Assembly (NCBI GenBank): GCA_015179125.1
Contig: WHVA01000239.1
Location: forward strand, 97,405-161,404
DNA: 64,000 nucleotides
Direction: 5' to 3'
Source: Gautieria morchelliformis
Taxonomy: Eukaryota > Basidiomycota > Agaricomycetes > Gomphales > Gomphaceae
Below the pieces are notes generated by a model, which saw only the letters and a list, made by a program, of their open reading frames with translations, had not been told where the DNA came from and did no database searches. The position numbers were made by a program, and so were the translations under genes. Position 1 is the first letter of the stretch. Each line of letters opens with the position of its first letter. Positions 37,363 to 48,642 of this stretch are shown here, piece by piece.

Positions 37363-40169
37363 ATGCACCCTGTGCGGCCGCCGCCTCTACCACCACTTCC
37401 CCAGTTACTCAAAGCCACATACTGCAAAGCATGCCATGCTCCTTATGGTGATTTCCAGGCATGTAAAGGTACAGCCGTCCTTGCAAATCGGGGCAGGATC
37501 ATGAAAATGGTACGTACTCATTTAGCGGCACAGTAGTTGAAAGAAACACTTACGATATTACAGTGCTCGAACTGGGCCTGTCATCACACCGTGTGGCACA
37601 CGGCAGCATACCCATTTTCTATTGCTGAACAATTAGTGGAACAGTTAACGAGTTTGAACCATACCAACTACTATGCACCGCCTGTGGCCCAGGGCATCCC
37701 ATATGCCGCTTCTCATCAGCAAGTGACTGGGCCACCGAATCAGTTGAGTACCACCGGTCAGGACACCAGTGTTGTGTATTGCACCAAGTGTAAAACACGT
37801 ATGGGGCAACCCCGACGGGCTGCAAAAACCTGCATTTCGCGGCTATGTAGTGGATGCTGTGACGGTGAATATCTTGAAGCTGTCAAAGGAAAACACTTTC
37901 GCGATGAGTGTGCCGCACATTCCAAAAACAATGTCCAGAGACAGAAGGTGGTTACCTTAGGACTGGCTAATTCTACTTTGGCCTCTGAAGGCCCCGGTCC
38001 GGCACTACTTGCTCCCAATACAACCATCGGTGCTGGCTCTACTGGTGCTCCGCTGCGGAAGGCAATATATAAACGAAATCTGGGACCACTATGGAAGCAA
38101 GAGCGAAGCAATGCTTTGGAGGACACCGAACGTACGCAGAGTTTAAAGCTGCAGAGGCATGAACAGGATGATATGTTGAGTTGAACTGTGACGGCGATTA
38201 TTTGGTTTGAAGTAAGTGTTTCACCAGTATCTGACCCATTCAGTAATTGAAAGTTATTATAACCACAGGATGGGAAGGAGCCATTATACCTCTTGCAACC
38301 AGTGGACACATTTCCATGATATCAGCTAAATAACTTCAAGAATGATCTGGAGCTTCTGGAATTGAAACCGACACACCGTATGGATACTTGGATACCAGAC
38401 GAAGGCGCCTGGGTCACCCATACTCTCACCACCGTTCGAATTATTGAGAAAAACCAGCGGCTCCTGTATCGCGTACGCCGAGGGCTTGTGGATGTTGTAA
38501 AATAATGTGTGGGCTTGGATGATGAGCTGATGCGTCAGAAGACAAAAAGTGGACAGGGAGGAATGAAACACCGTGCTCATGACCTCACCTCGCCATTGAA
38601 ATCCAGTGCGCCGAACCCTGACGGCTCTCCAACCAAACGCAAACGAGATCAGTCACCAATCGCTGACAAGACAAGTATGGATTCACACACTGTAGGCGGT
38701 CCCAGAGGTGTTGAACCTGGCACTACTCAGCACCTCACAAGCTATGAAACTACTATGGTTAGCCGTACCTCAATCGGTCTCAAAAATCATCCCAAGAAAG
38801 TCGGCACGGTCGTTCTACCCAAGACACGCGATGCATTATCTTTGGACACAAAGGAATGCGTATGGCCAGGTGACTGGACCGTCAAATAAATTACAGATGG
38901 ATTTGTTCAATTGAGTCAAGCACGCACGCTGAAACCTCCTCAGACCCAAAAGGAGTTGTTTCCAGAGATCTTTGGTCGTCCATATCACAAGGCCACTGTC
39001 TGGCTCGTCCGCAAAAAGCTTGACAGTGCCCACGAAGTCATTCAAGAGCGATTCATTGGTTATGGGCGAACTCAACAGGGTCTTTGGGGTAAATTTGTTG
39101 CTGCACTCCGTGCATCAGATATTGTATCCTCTAGCGATGAAGGCAGTGATGTCCGCAGCCCATCCAGAGAAGAGAATGGGCTGCCGATGGCACTACGAGA
39201 CACGGCACGAAGCATCTCCCCTCCCAAGGATGTATGTCCTTACTGCGAGGGACAATTAGCTGATTTACCGTCAACAATGCTTCAAATGTTACGCACGGAG
39301 CTGGATCTCAATTCAAACAGCGTACCTATGCCCACATTGACCTGTGCATATGGACGTCTGCCAAAACCTGGCCGCCTGGTTCTCCTGGGACGTCATTGTA
39401 GCCAGCATGTTTTCGAAACTCAGCACCTTAGTCGTGCTCGCGCTGAGAATTGGCCTACAAATATCGATTTCACTTCTCTTCATGAACGCGTGGAGAGCTT
39501 CTATAACGAACTCACTAAATACATATTGGACCCGGATTCAAGTATTCATTTTCAACGCGTGAAGGAGCAGTTCCGTGAGTCTGGCATGCTGAAGGCACGT
39601 GGGATAAACGGCCAATATGCTCGTCTCAGCACTTCTCATGCTGGCTAGTAAGTGACATACCATTGCTATTCCCGTGCGTGTTAACCGTCCTTGACAGCTA
39701 TGGGGAAACAGGAGCTCTACTGATCTTTCAGGCCCTGCAGAACATGTTTCCAGCGGATCCCATGGCCCTGGGCCTCGACGGTCCAACGCTCCAGCTTGAG
39801 CATATAAGGCCACTGTTACACAAGGAGTTCCTTGAGCTGGTCTTAGTGCCTGAGGTTTCAATGCTGCTCATTGCTTCTGATCTTGACCTCGATCCTGACG
39901 GCGCGATGGAGACATGGGAGTCAAGTGCCGAGTATGGGCGTCAAACCTTCGTGGCCTCAGACGATGATATTCAGCAAGCGATATCACAAGGAAAAGGGAA
40001 AGGAAAGGTGAAGGTACATTGGGAAGGGGAATGGAAAAAGGGACGTGTGAAGGAGGAATCAGAAGAAATACCATACCGAGTGCTGATGCAGGATGACCAG
40101 GAAATTCTGATTGTTGATTACACCCGTTTGCAGTACCTAAGGCGTGCGTCGGATTTGCTTCCGTTTTAG
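37363..40169 (+). pseudogene. Rtc4-like domain protein with N-terminal cysteine clusters
   Basis: A four-exon gene model: 37363-37509, 37564-38211, 38269-39647, 39698-40169, with GT-AG introns of 54, 57 and 50 nt and consistent phases; 881 codons. Exon 1 holds a Cys cluster (C21, C24, C34) continuing into C50 and C55 after the first intron. A second cluster follows at residues 122-168 (CTKC, CSGCC, C165, H168). A helical region WIPDEGAWVTHTLTTVR precedes a basic Ser/Pro linker. The C-terminal third matches the RTC4-like domain: CPYCEG near 588, WPTNIDFTSLHERVESF near 660, GYYGETG across the last splice near 725, LVLVPEVSMLLI near 780. Yeast Rtc4 was named from telomere-capping genetics; its role in mushrooms is unknown. 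Four in-frame stops (38182 TGA, 38317 TGA, 38503 TAA, 38887 TAA) make it a pseudogene; each fits a C-to-T change of CGA or CAA. Confidence 0.75.
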
Positions 40170-40666
40170 CGCGCAAACTTCGAACAACGATATCTTGCTT
40201 GATATCGCTCCGATTCGCTTGAAATTTCATATCTGAAGCTATGTGGACCATACCTAGGCATAGAACTAAAAAATCCGAATAAAACAAGCATTTTTTATTT
40301 TGCATTTTGGGTGCTGAGGGGGGAACAATGTCAAGCTTAGCTTACTGTATGTAGTTCAATGCAGGTTTTAATTTTGTTTGCTACTTTGTACTAATGGTGA
40401 GAACCCACTACAGGAGAATCTCCAGAAGAGGGTGTCATAGGATTGGAGAGGAAGGGCTTAGCTTCTTCTGACATTGGATCAGTGAGATCTGACGGTAGGC
40501 GTTCATTCTCGATGTCGGATTTCCTCCTGTGTAGCATAAGCCCCGAAATCTTTGATCCCTTCCGCACCGAGTGCCAATGCACCATAAGGCAACTTCGCCG
40601 ATCCTGACACGTTCTTGAGCTCGGAAACTGTGGGGGCACATGCGTATGCGGTGGGGTGAGGGGCGC

Positions 40667-41190
40667 GGAGGTGCTGGGGTGGGCGAGCTGGTATAGGAGG
40701 ATGGGGTGGTGGGGAGCGGGCGGCGGCAGGTGCGGGTGCGGGTGTGGGTGTGGGTGTGGGTGTGGGTGTGGGTGTGGGTGTGGGTGTGGGTGTGGGTGTG
40801 GGTGTGGGTGTGGGTGCAGGTGCAGGTGCGGGTGCGGGTGCGGGTGCAGGTGCGGGTGCGGGTGCGGGTGCAGGTACGGGTGCGGGTGCAGGTACGGGTG
40901 CAGATGCAGGTGCAGGTGCGGGTGCGGGTGCAGGGACGGGTTGGGCGGCGATGCGAAGGACGCGGGGGCGGAGGTGGGCGAGCTGGTGTAGGAGGACGGG
41001 GTGGTGGGGAAGCGGGCGGCGGCGGGTGCGGGTGCAGGTACGGGTGCAGGTGCGGGGACGGGTTGGGCGACGACGCGAAGGACGCGGGGGGCGCACGTGT
41101 ACGCGGCGGGGTGAGGGGCGCGGAGGTGCTGGGGTGGGCGAGCTGGTGCAGGAGGACGGGGTGGTGGGGGAACGGGTGGCGGCGGGTGCG
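40667..41190. repeat. Compound minisatellite with (GGGTGT)12 core
   Basis: A unit starting GGTGCTGGGGTGGGCGAGC-like recurs at about 40667, 40970 and 41117. The first two carry hexamer arrays: 12 perfect GGGTGT units at 40740-40811, then degenerate GGTGCG/GGTGCA units to about 40940. On the minus strand an ORF (40503-41096) turns this into Pro-Thr and Pro-Ala dipeptide runs ahead of a non-repetitive tail (KLPYGALALGAEGIKDFGAY), so it may be a low-complexity region of a real protein; that remains open. Confidence 0.8.
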
Positions 41191-41753
41191 GGTGCAGGTA
41201 CCCGTGCCCTGGGACACGAATGTGCCTGGGCTGTGGCGCTCTGCGGGAGTCGAGTGGTCAGACACCCTGGTATGAGGAATACGGGCCGGGATACTCATGG
41301 AAGTTGGCCACTGGGGTTATGGGGGAGTTGACAGGGAGCTGCTGGTACTTGACGGCAAGCCTGTGGAGCTAAGCGAAAAGGCGCGATTGAAGAACAGGGT
41401 CAGCGGATGCTTCGAAGCCCGGGGCAAGTTCATATGGAAGACGAGTGCCGAACCAAGAGAGGCTGAAGTGTCTGTGGTGCGTGGTGTTGTCGATGGTGCA
41501 GCGCGGCAAGCCGCCTATTATGAATCGGCATAACCCGACCAAGTTCGACTTGCCTTACCAACAATGGGAAATAACAAAAATAAAAGACAGCCCCCCACCA
41601 AGTCAACACGAGCAACGAAAAAGGTCAAAGAACCTCCAGAGGAACTGTTACCTGACATAGTGGGAATTCAGGGCAAAGGTCAGTTTATATATAATGATGC
41701 TATTTCAAGCTCACCAGTTATTTAGAATCTGTTCAAACTACTAGCACTTTTTA

Positions 41754-42601
41754 CGTAACCCAAATTCCTAAAGTCGCAGTTCTAAACCGCGGGAGCGACA
41801 CGCGTCCCCTCATTTAGAACACAGTTCCAAACCGTAGTGCCAAATTTAGAACATGTCCTAGCTGCTCGGCCCTCAAGTGTGCCGATATGGAGTTCGCCCT
41901 CACGACCGACCTCAAGGAAGAGGAAGAACTCCTACAATATTATCTGTGAGTCTATTATATTGCACCTACAACGTGCGCACACTTGTAAGTGCGTTTGGCT
42001 GAATCAGATTCGGGCAGTATATTTTGACATCTGGAGGAGAGCAATGTGATGGTATCTCGGTTTCATATTGGGTGGAGGAGCACTAAATTCTACTGTCAAG
42101 TTTGGATATATTTAAGTATTTATTGTTCTTCGCACTTATTCACCCGCAAATTCTCGATACACGTTGAGATGGTGTACAGACATTCAACCTCATCTTCTTG
42201 TGGTTCGCACTCGTAAGTTTTCCCTCTTTCGCTGGCAATCATGGAATGGTTCACGCAGGGTTGCCTGCGTAGGGCTAGCGCAACTTATATTGCATTTGTA
42301 TGTCGGCCTATGGTGTGTTTCCGTCTTGTACCACAGACCTGACAACCCTTTGTATCAGAGCATCGTGAGTAGTAATGCATTAGAGGATCTTGCTTATACC
42401 ATCTTGAATTTTGTTTATTTTTTCTCCGAAAAACAATTTTAAAAACTACATACTACTATATTAATATTTAGTTCTCATTGGAGGGTGGATTGTCCTCAAC
42501 ACAATGTTGACTTTTCTTCTACCTAGGCCTCTCAGTCATGTGTTTCGGGAGCAAAACCCGAAAAGGGACCTTCACTATCAAATTGGTGGTGGGTAAGGTT
42601 T
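41754..42601. repeat. Truncated copy of the 23.2-kb TIR element
   Basis: Direct repeat of 23231-24083 with few differences. It begins CGTAACCCAAATTCC, lacking the outermost 12 bases of the TIR, and ends abruptly at the SD2 right arm without the right TIR or the 34-bp palindrome. Confidence 0.8.
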
Positions 42602-43539
42602 CTCCTGGCACGTGTCTAACACGAGCGAGTTGATCGAGCGGGGCTCTTCTTGGGAAATGAGCGTGGGAAGCAGTGACGTTTTGGACACGTGCCAGGAGTT
42701 GCCACAGTACCGGGAGGTGTGGCATGTGCGCCCCAGGCACCCACATTCGCCGCCACACTCTCGGACATGGGGAGAAAGTACAATGACAATGGCACGCTTG
42801 TTTGAGGCGCGAGAAGGGTGTATACGTGAGTATGGCGCTGCGCGCAGAGGAGGACCGAGGCCGAGGTGCAGGAGTGGAACACATATGGAGTATTCGGATT
42901 TAGCCCCGGGTACAGGGGCTTTGGTCTAGTGTGCGCGAGCGGGTACTGCGGCGCGATCGGTCTATTTATATACACACATGTCGTTCTGTCTGCTCTGCGT
43001 GTCTGATGTTCTGCTGCGTCCGCCCACGGGTGTCCCACGACCCATGTGACCCGGACACGGCGTCCCCAGTGAATTCTGCCTGCGCATGACGGCCACGTGT
43101 CCCAAGCTCTGTTCGTTCGGCTTCGGGTTCCTGGCTACATGTTATGTAACTTCCTTGTTTCTTCCTTCTCTCGGTAACTTGGCGCGACGGCGCTTCTGCC
43201 CCTGTCATGCTTCTGTCATCAATCGGAATTGGTGGGTGCTTCCATTGCTTGCTTCGGCTGCTTCTGTCGTTTCTATGCGCCAGTGTACATAGCTCCGGTC
43301 CTGACTTGCTAGTTTACGGCGCAACCTTTTCGTGTGCGCACTTTGAGTGTGGAGACGCTTCTGTTCTAGATTTTTCTCGCCATCTTCCATCCTTTGATAT
43401 TTTCAGTTTTAATTCTTGCTCCTCTCCACGCACAAGCTGATCCTTCTACGCCAGGTACCGCTCTGTGCCGCCGATCACAGGTAGAATATAATACCTTCCA
43501 TCCACGGAATAACAATATTACTTACGGGGCATATACGTT

Positions 43540-43965
43540 ACAGGTATCATGGTCCTTCTGATCGGCAGCTCTCTCGTCGGTGCCTCGGATGCACTTAACC
43601 TGCCAATGGTGCACCACAAGGGGCCTATTTCAGATGTCCCACCATGCTTGTACCGCGCTGCTGCCATGGGTCTTTCCTGAATTTATCAGCATCTGATTCT
43701 TCAGCCATGGGTCTCATGGAGTTGTTTGGGCCTCCCTTCCTGAAAAATATCAGTATTCTTGTCAGCTTGGCTGCCGGATGTATTGTGGCGGGTGCAACTG
43801 GCCACATTAAGGCCACGCCCGCGATTACCTTCCTGTGGTACGCCGCGTCTAATTACTTTAAAGTCTGGATCTACAAAGCTGTCCTGTGAAAACGACAAGG
43901 GTCCATACATTTCAGATTGGAGTCTATGCTCCCGCCATTCTCCAAAGTCAGTGGTTTTTTGCCGA
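43540..43965 (+). pseudogene. Purine (uric acid-xanthine) permease fragment, copy 2
   Basis: Plus-strand pieces of a nucleobase:cation symporter-2 protein (fungal UapA/UapC type), a plasma-membrane importer of xanthine and uric acid. Blocks: IMVLLIGSSLVGAS after an acceptor-like TTACAG (about 43542), ELFGPPFLKN and the membrane helix VSLAAGCIVAGATGH (about 43720-43815), AITFLW, then after a probable intron starting GTACGC, VHTFQIGVYAPAIL (about 43905-43945). The remaining 10 or so membrane helices are absent. It is a truncated exon group carried in the inverted duplication. Confidence 0.7.
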
Positions 43966-43989
43966 CATCTTAATTACTCTCCAGTTTCT

Positions 43990-44880
43990 GCGGGACAGTT
44001 CTTGCTGTGTAGGTAAACTAGCAGCGTTTCCCGTGCCTGTGCCGCACGCCCGCTCCGCCAGCGCGCACAGCGCAGCGTTTCCCGTCGCAGTCCTGCTGCT
44101 CGATGCTAGATGACATGCCCGTGGTGTGCGGGGTGAGGAGGGAGAGCATTGCCTGCATGAATATCCTTGATTGCACGATGATGTCGTCAAAAGGTCCTTT
44201 GCCACAAGAAATGGACCGGAATGTGTCCGCTGAAGCGAGCGAGGTGTCAAGTAGATGTAGGGGATGCAGAGAATGTGCGGTGCCAGCGTGTTGTCACCCT
44301 CCACGAGTCATACTGAGTAAAGGTAAAGTGCTTTATCTGCAGGAGCTCGAGGTCGGCTTCATCCTCATCAGCCGAAATGCTAGACAAGCTAGATAAACAG
44401 GGAGGGTGTTCGTCACGGGCCACATGTTGAGGAATGGACTTCGATTCCCGGTCGCTGTGCTTAGGCGAAAGATATATAGTACATGGATGGAAGGAAACCC
44501 TGGACCATTCGATTCTTCAGAGTAGATTAGGTTAATAGGCGGATGCTTTCGTTTTCTGGCGTTTTTTGTTTTGGCATCGAAGAGAGAGCTATTGGACACT
44601 GGGGGCACGGACACTACATGATCTCATGTGACATTGTCAACAAACTGCAGAGTGCAGACCCGGGTAACCGGCGGCCATCCAATTTGGGAACTTATACAGA
44701 TCTGTCTCAGAAGGCATTCTGGCAGCAAGCAGAGGACGCAAAGCTCAATTTCTTCCGTATTTTCCATGTCGAAAAGGGCTATGACCTGACAACTGCTGCA
44801 CATAATTTCTGAACAACGTCCCACGACTCCAACAGGCGTTATGTCCCACCGGACTGAGAGTTTCCATTACTGGAGTCACA
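43990..44880. other. Conserved block, copy 2 (inverse of 33020-33780)
   Basis: Same content as the block at 33020-33780 on the opposite strand, including the SLSSISADEDEADLELLQ-like exon end. Possible coding sequence of unknown identity. Confidence 0.35.
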
Positions 44881-45693
44881 GCTGGGAGCATCACTACGTC
44901 AATATTCAAGAACGCATGTGACCTGGCGCACGCGTCAAGCGCAGCAGAGGCACCGGACATGATGTCAGAGACGTCGCACTCGACCGCGCTGTTCCACCTC
45001 GAGGCGACACCCGCGGCGTGCCCCATGATTGCGCATGCCTCATGGGGCCCGCCTCTCCTCGTGTCCACCCCCCTCGCGTGCATGCCAGCCGTGTCCCCGC
45101 GCCGGAGATGGCGGAGCAGACGCACGCGGGGCGGCTCCCCCATTCTGCACGACAATGAACCACAGTCGCGCTTCTCATCCACCCCATCACCACCACCGTC
45201 TTCGAGAAGGCCAAAGCATTCTCCCAGGAACCACCGCCCACGCTGGCAAACCCGGCAGCCACGACGCTCCATGAGGGGGACCCCTTCCTCCTCACCCTCA
45301 CGACGCTCGCAAAGGCGCTCTACACGCACGCGTGCGTCAGCCCCGCTCGTGCGCTTCCCCATGTGTGTGGTGGCGGCGCGCTGTAGGATGGGCGAAGCCG
45401 AGCGGATGATTGAACTTGTACGGAACGAGCTGCGCATGGCGGCGATTCTCGTCGCGCAGAAGTACACCATCAGCCTCCCGCATGCACATGCCCCCGGCGT
45501 CGGCCCCGGAGCCATGAAACGCGCTCCGGCGGCAGGGGCATAACGCACGTGGATAGGCCTAGACCTCCCGTGCCAGACCCCCCACGCGCAGCTCACGCAC
45601 TGCACCTCCCCGTGCTCAATCGGCTCGCCACGTCTTCCCACGGCCCTGAGGACGACCCCGTGAACATGTACCCCACGTGCACAAGCTGCATCG

Positions 45694-47178
45694 GTGAGAA
45701 CCTTCTATCTGACTGTAGCGGTACCAAAAATGTTCTACGCGGCTGACGTCTTCCTCATACCAGATACCGAACGTAGCAAGGGCACTAAGGGACACGTGAA
45801 CAAACTGGCCCGAATTCAACGGCAAGCTGCCCTGGATATAACGGGAGCAATGAGAACCACTGGGACCGATACCCTGGACGCACATGCAAATCTCCTCCCT
45901 TTCCTGCTCTTGGTCTCCAAGATACTCCATAGGGCGGCAGCACGGATCGCCTGCCTACCAAAAGAGCATCCCATCGTGGCAAAAGCTAGCAGAGCGGCGA
46001 AGAGATACGTGAAAAGGCACCGCACGCCCCTTCACGAGCTAATGCATGCTTATAGCCTGAAGCCTGACAAGATGGAGAAAATCAAAACGGTAGAATTCAG
46101 ACCAAAGTGGGCTCCCACATTCAAGGTACGGATCCTACAGAGCAGGAAACGCGCCATTGAAGAGATAAAAGCAGAAACGGCCGAGGTGGTGGTTTACTTG
46201 GACGGATCGTGCATAGATGGTGGGGTGGGGGCGGCAGCAGTTTTGTATCGGAATGGAGTGGAACGGCGAGCGGTGTGCATTTACATGGGCCCTGAACAAG
46301 AGCATACAGTGTTCGAAGCCGAGCTAGTTGGGGCGATAATGGGAGCCAACTTGCTGAACACGGAGAGGGGGAGGAGATATGTGCTGGCGATCGACAACCA
46401 AGCAGCAATACAAACGACCCGAAGGGAGAGAGCCATACCAGGGCAATACCTCGTTCATGCACTGCACAGACAAGTCCAGGAGATCACTGACTTCCAGCCA
46501 GAAACGGAAGTGATCATGCGATGGGTGGCAGGCCACGAGGGGGTCAAAGGAAGTGAGCGCGCGGACGAGGAGGCCAAAAAGGGGGCGCGAGGTATGACCA
46601 GCGCAGAACGACACATCCCCGTCGAGTGTTGAGGTACGATGCCGATAAGCAGGACGGCTGAAGTACAGAGACACGCAAAACAGCTCAAAGAAGAAGCGAG
46701 GAGAAGATTTGCTAAGTCCCCTAGAGCCCTTTTCGCGCTGGAGATTGACCCTAGCACACCCTCAGCGGCCTTCTCCAAGATTACGCATAATATGCCACGC
46801 CGACACGCCAGCCTACTGGTCCAGCACAGGATGGGACACGTTGCATTGAACAAGCACCTGTACAAGATAGGAAAGGCAGGAACACCGACGTGCCCAGCGT
46901 GCGGAAGATCAGACGACACGGTGCACCACTATCTATTCCGATGCCCTAAATACAAGAGAGAGCAGGAGAGGATGGAGAAACATCTAAGGTCGGGGGCGAA
47001 GGCAGTGAAGACGCTGCTGGGGGGACACAAGACGATGGAGCACCTGTTCAGGTACATAGACGGCACAGGGAGGTTCAAGGAGAGTTTTGGAAACTTAGCT
47101 CCGCCACCAGGGATAAGCAAAGGAAAGGAACACGGAGAGAGGGGAGACAAAGAGGCGCGCAGAACAAGACGATGCTAA
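45694..47178 (+). CDS. LINE ORF2 C-terminus: RNase H and CCHC-like knuckle
   Basis: One frame of about 494 codons broken by TGA at 46630-46632. It begins in the region after reverse transcriptase, then RNase H with VYLDGSCIDGGVGAAA, FEAELVGAI, LAIDNQAAI and WVAGHEGVKGSERADEEAK carrying the acidic residues. The C-terminal knuckle is CPACGRSDDTVHHYLFRC (C-x2-C-x7-H-x4-C spacing). Endonuclease and reverse transcriptase are missing, so the copy is dead. The TGA may be a former CGA. Confidence 0.88.
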
Positions 47179-47350
47179 ACCTCACCCACATAGGCACGGG
47201 ACTGCTCGGGGCCTTGCCCTAAGAGCGTAAGCAGCGATAGAGATCAAAAGGCGAGAAGGGAAGAATACGAAGGGAAAACTGTATATACCGTCTTACATAG
47301 GGCCATGCCCCAAAAGACGTAAAATCTGGAAAAAAAAAAAAAAAAAAAAA
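45695..47350 (+). mobile_element. 5'-truncated LINE (Tad-like) with poly-A tail
   Basis: A non-LTR retrotransposon 3' end: RNase H region, C-terminal zinc knuckle, short 3' untranslated region and a tail of about 21 A (47330-47351). The target duplication AGCTGCATCGG stands at 45684-45694 and 47351-47361. Truncation at the 5' end is the normal outcome of target-primed reverse transcription. Confidence 0.92.
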
Positions 47351-48004
47351 AGCTGCATCGGGTGCGTGTTGTGTGTCCGACGTCCCACATCATGCATTTA
47401 AATTCCTGGTTTTGAACCTCGATTCTTTACACATTCGTGCTGACGTGGCCCACTTTCATGCAGGCACCCTCCGGGCATTCGATGGGCCGGTCCTGCGCAC
47501 CCGCGTGCGTCCTCGCCGCCCCTGCTGCCCCTGCTCCCCCCACACCCACCCCGGCCGCCTTTTCCCCCTGGGCCCCCACACCACCGACCCTCACCTCTGC
47601 CTGCGCCCCACCCCCTCCGGCTCCTCCTTCAACCTCTCCACCACCATCCCTGCCTCAATCCACGCCCGCTGTCTGTGACCAAGGTCAACCCACTCAAGTC
47701 ATCCCCCCTGTCCACCGCCCCCTCTGTCTCCATGTCTGCCGGCGTGCTGGGCACGGGGCGCTTCGCGCCGCGATGCGCAGGGTCGTCCTCCCTTGTGATC
47801 GCAGCGCTCACACAGCCATTGATCATGATGACCGTGGTGCGGAAGCGCTGACGCTGTGCATGGGACAGCACGGCACCCCGGCCAACCATGAACCATTCCA
47901 CACGTGTGCCCGCATGGGTCATACCCGCGCTGAGCATATGAAGCAGCGCTGCACCCGCAGACGGAGCGGGGGGGGGGGGGGCGTGGTGCGTAGTCTGACA
48001 TCTG

Positions 48005-48642
48005 AGTACAGGTAGCACGAGCCGTGGCGCACGGTTGGTGCACAGATATTCCCCTTCACATAGAATATTTTCAGCATTGAGAACACACTGACACTTGGTT
48101 CTTCCAATTACAACGACGGTAGCGATTACTTACACAGACTACACTACAGCCTGTGCCAAGTCACTCACTCTTCGTTTCTTCTCGCATCATCTAGTCACTC
48201 CCTTCGCGCTCTCTTCCCTGTGCCCATTTATTCCTTCCAGATACAGTAGCTCAGTAAGCGTTGTGTTGGCGGGGATGCGGGTGAGATAGAGTGTAAATGC
48301 ACAGAAGCAGAGGAATGAGGCCTGCATGTCTCGTGCTTGAGCACCTTCACAGTAAACCCAAAGTCCTAATTTCAATCTCACCTGAGCCCCACTTCCAAAT
48401 CACCATCAGCATGCGACTGATGAGCTGAAGACCGGTCGGCAGCCATGCAAACATGCAAACCCGGCCTCAGCACCAGGACGGGTTGGGTTGCCTTATTGGG
48501 CAGTTGAGCGTACACAGGAGACCCACCTATTGTCTGTGAGCAAGGTGGTCACCACGCTTGATGCGGCTGCAGCCCCACTCCCACCCCTCCATCCACAAGG
48601 TCCTTATACGCGTTCGTGTCTATCTGCGCTGCGGCTTAAGGT
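48005..48642 (-). repeat. Repeat R1, 3' part, copy d
   Basis: Inverse copy of about 31020-31660, the outer end of the SD2 right arm. It stops abruptly at 48642, where AT-rich sequence starts. Confidence 0.7.

Larger units (their letters stand above)
44930..47990 (+). pseudogene. Gene X (unidentified host gene), best copy, split by a LINE
   Basis: Not recognised. Coding signs: an open exon with ALLIHPITTVFEKAKAFSQE and EGDPFLLTLTTLAKALYTHA at about 45170-45331, a 55-nt GTGCGT...CTGTAG intron (45332-45386) that rejoins in phase to MGEAERMIELVRNEL and RMAAILVAQKYTISLP, and a later exon-like segment ending CATCGG directly before a GTGCGT donor. The LINE interrupts at that border; beyond it an intron (47362-47463, GT to CAG) leads to a Pro/Ser-rich exon region to about 47990. 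Shortened copies lie at 31660-33000, 27380-27635 and 56430-57040. Helical, possibly an alpha-repeat protein. Confidence 0.45.
42602..48642 (-). repeat. Large inverted duplication SD2, right arm
   Basis: Mirror of 31020-35042. It is longer because of the LINE at 45695-47350 and additional gene X sequence around it. Order from left: terminal block, partial R1, permease, conserved block, gene X first part, LINE, gene X second part, partial R1. Confidence 0.75.

Noticed and set aside
40740..40940. GT-rich hexamers as a telomere or subtelomere
   Set aside because: The array is embedded in a compound minisatellite with flanking unique sequence and degenerates into GGTGCG units; no terminal position or canonical telomere repeat was seen.
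40435..41331. Long overlapping ORFs on both strands across the minisatellite
   Set aside because: Hexamer repeats keep all frames open, so ORF length carries no weight. Only the minus-strand Pro-Thr frame has a non-repetitive tail, and it is noted under the repeat.
45549..45746. Independent small protein gene before the LINE
   Set aside because: Its frame runs across the target duplication into the LINE; the left part is better read as an exon of gene X.
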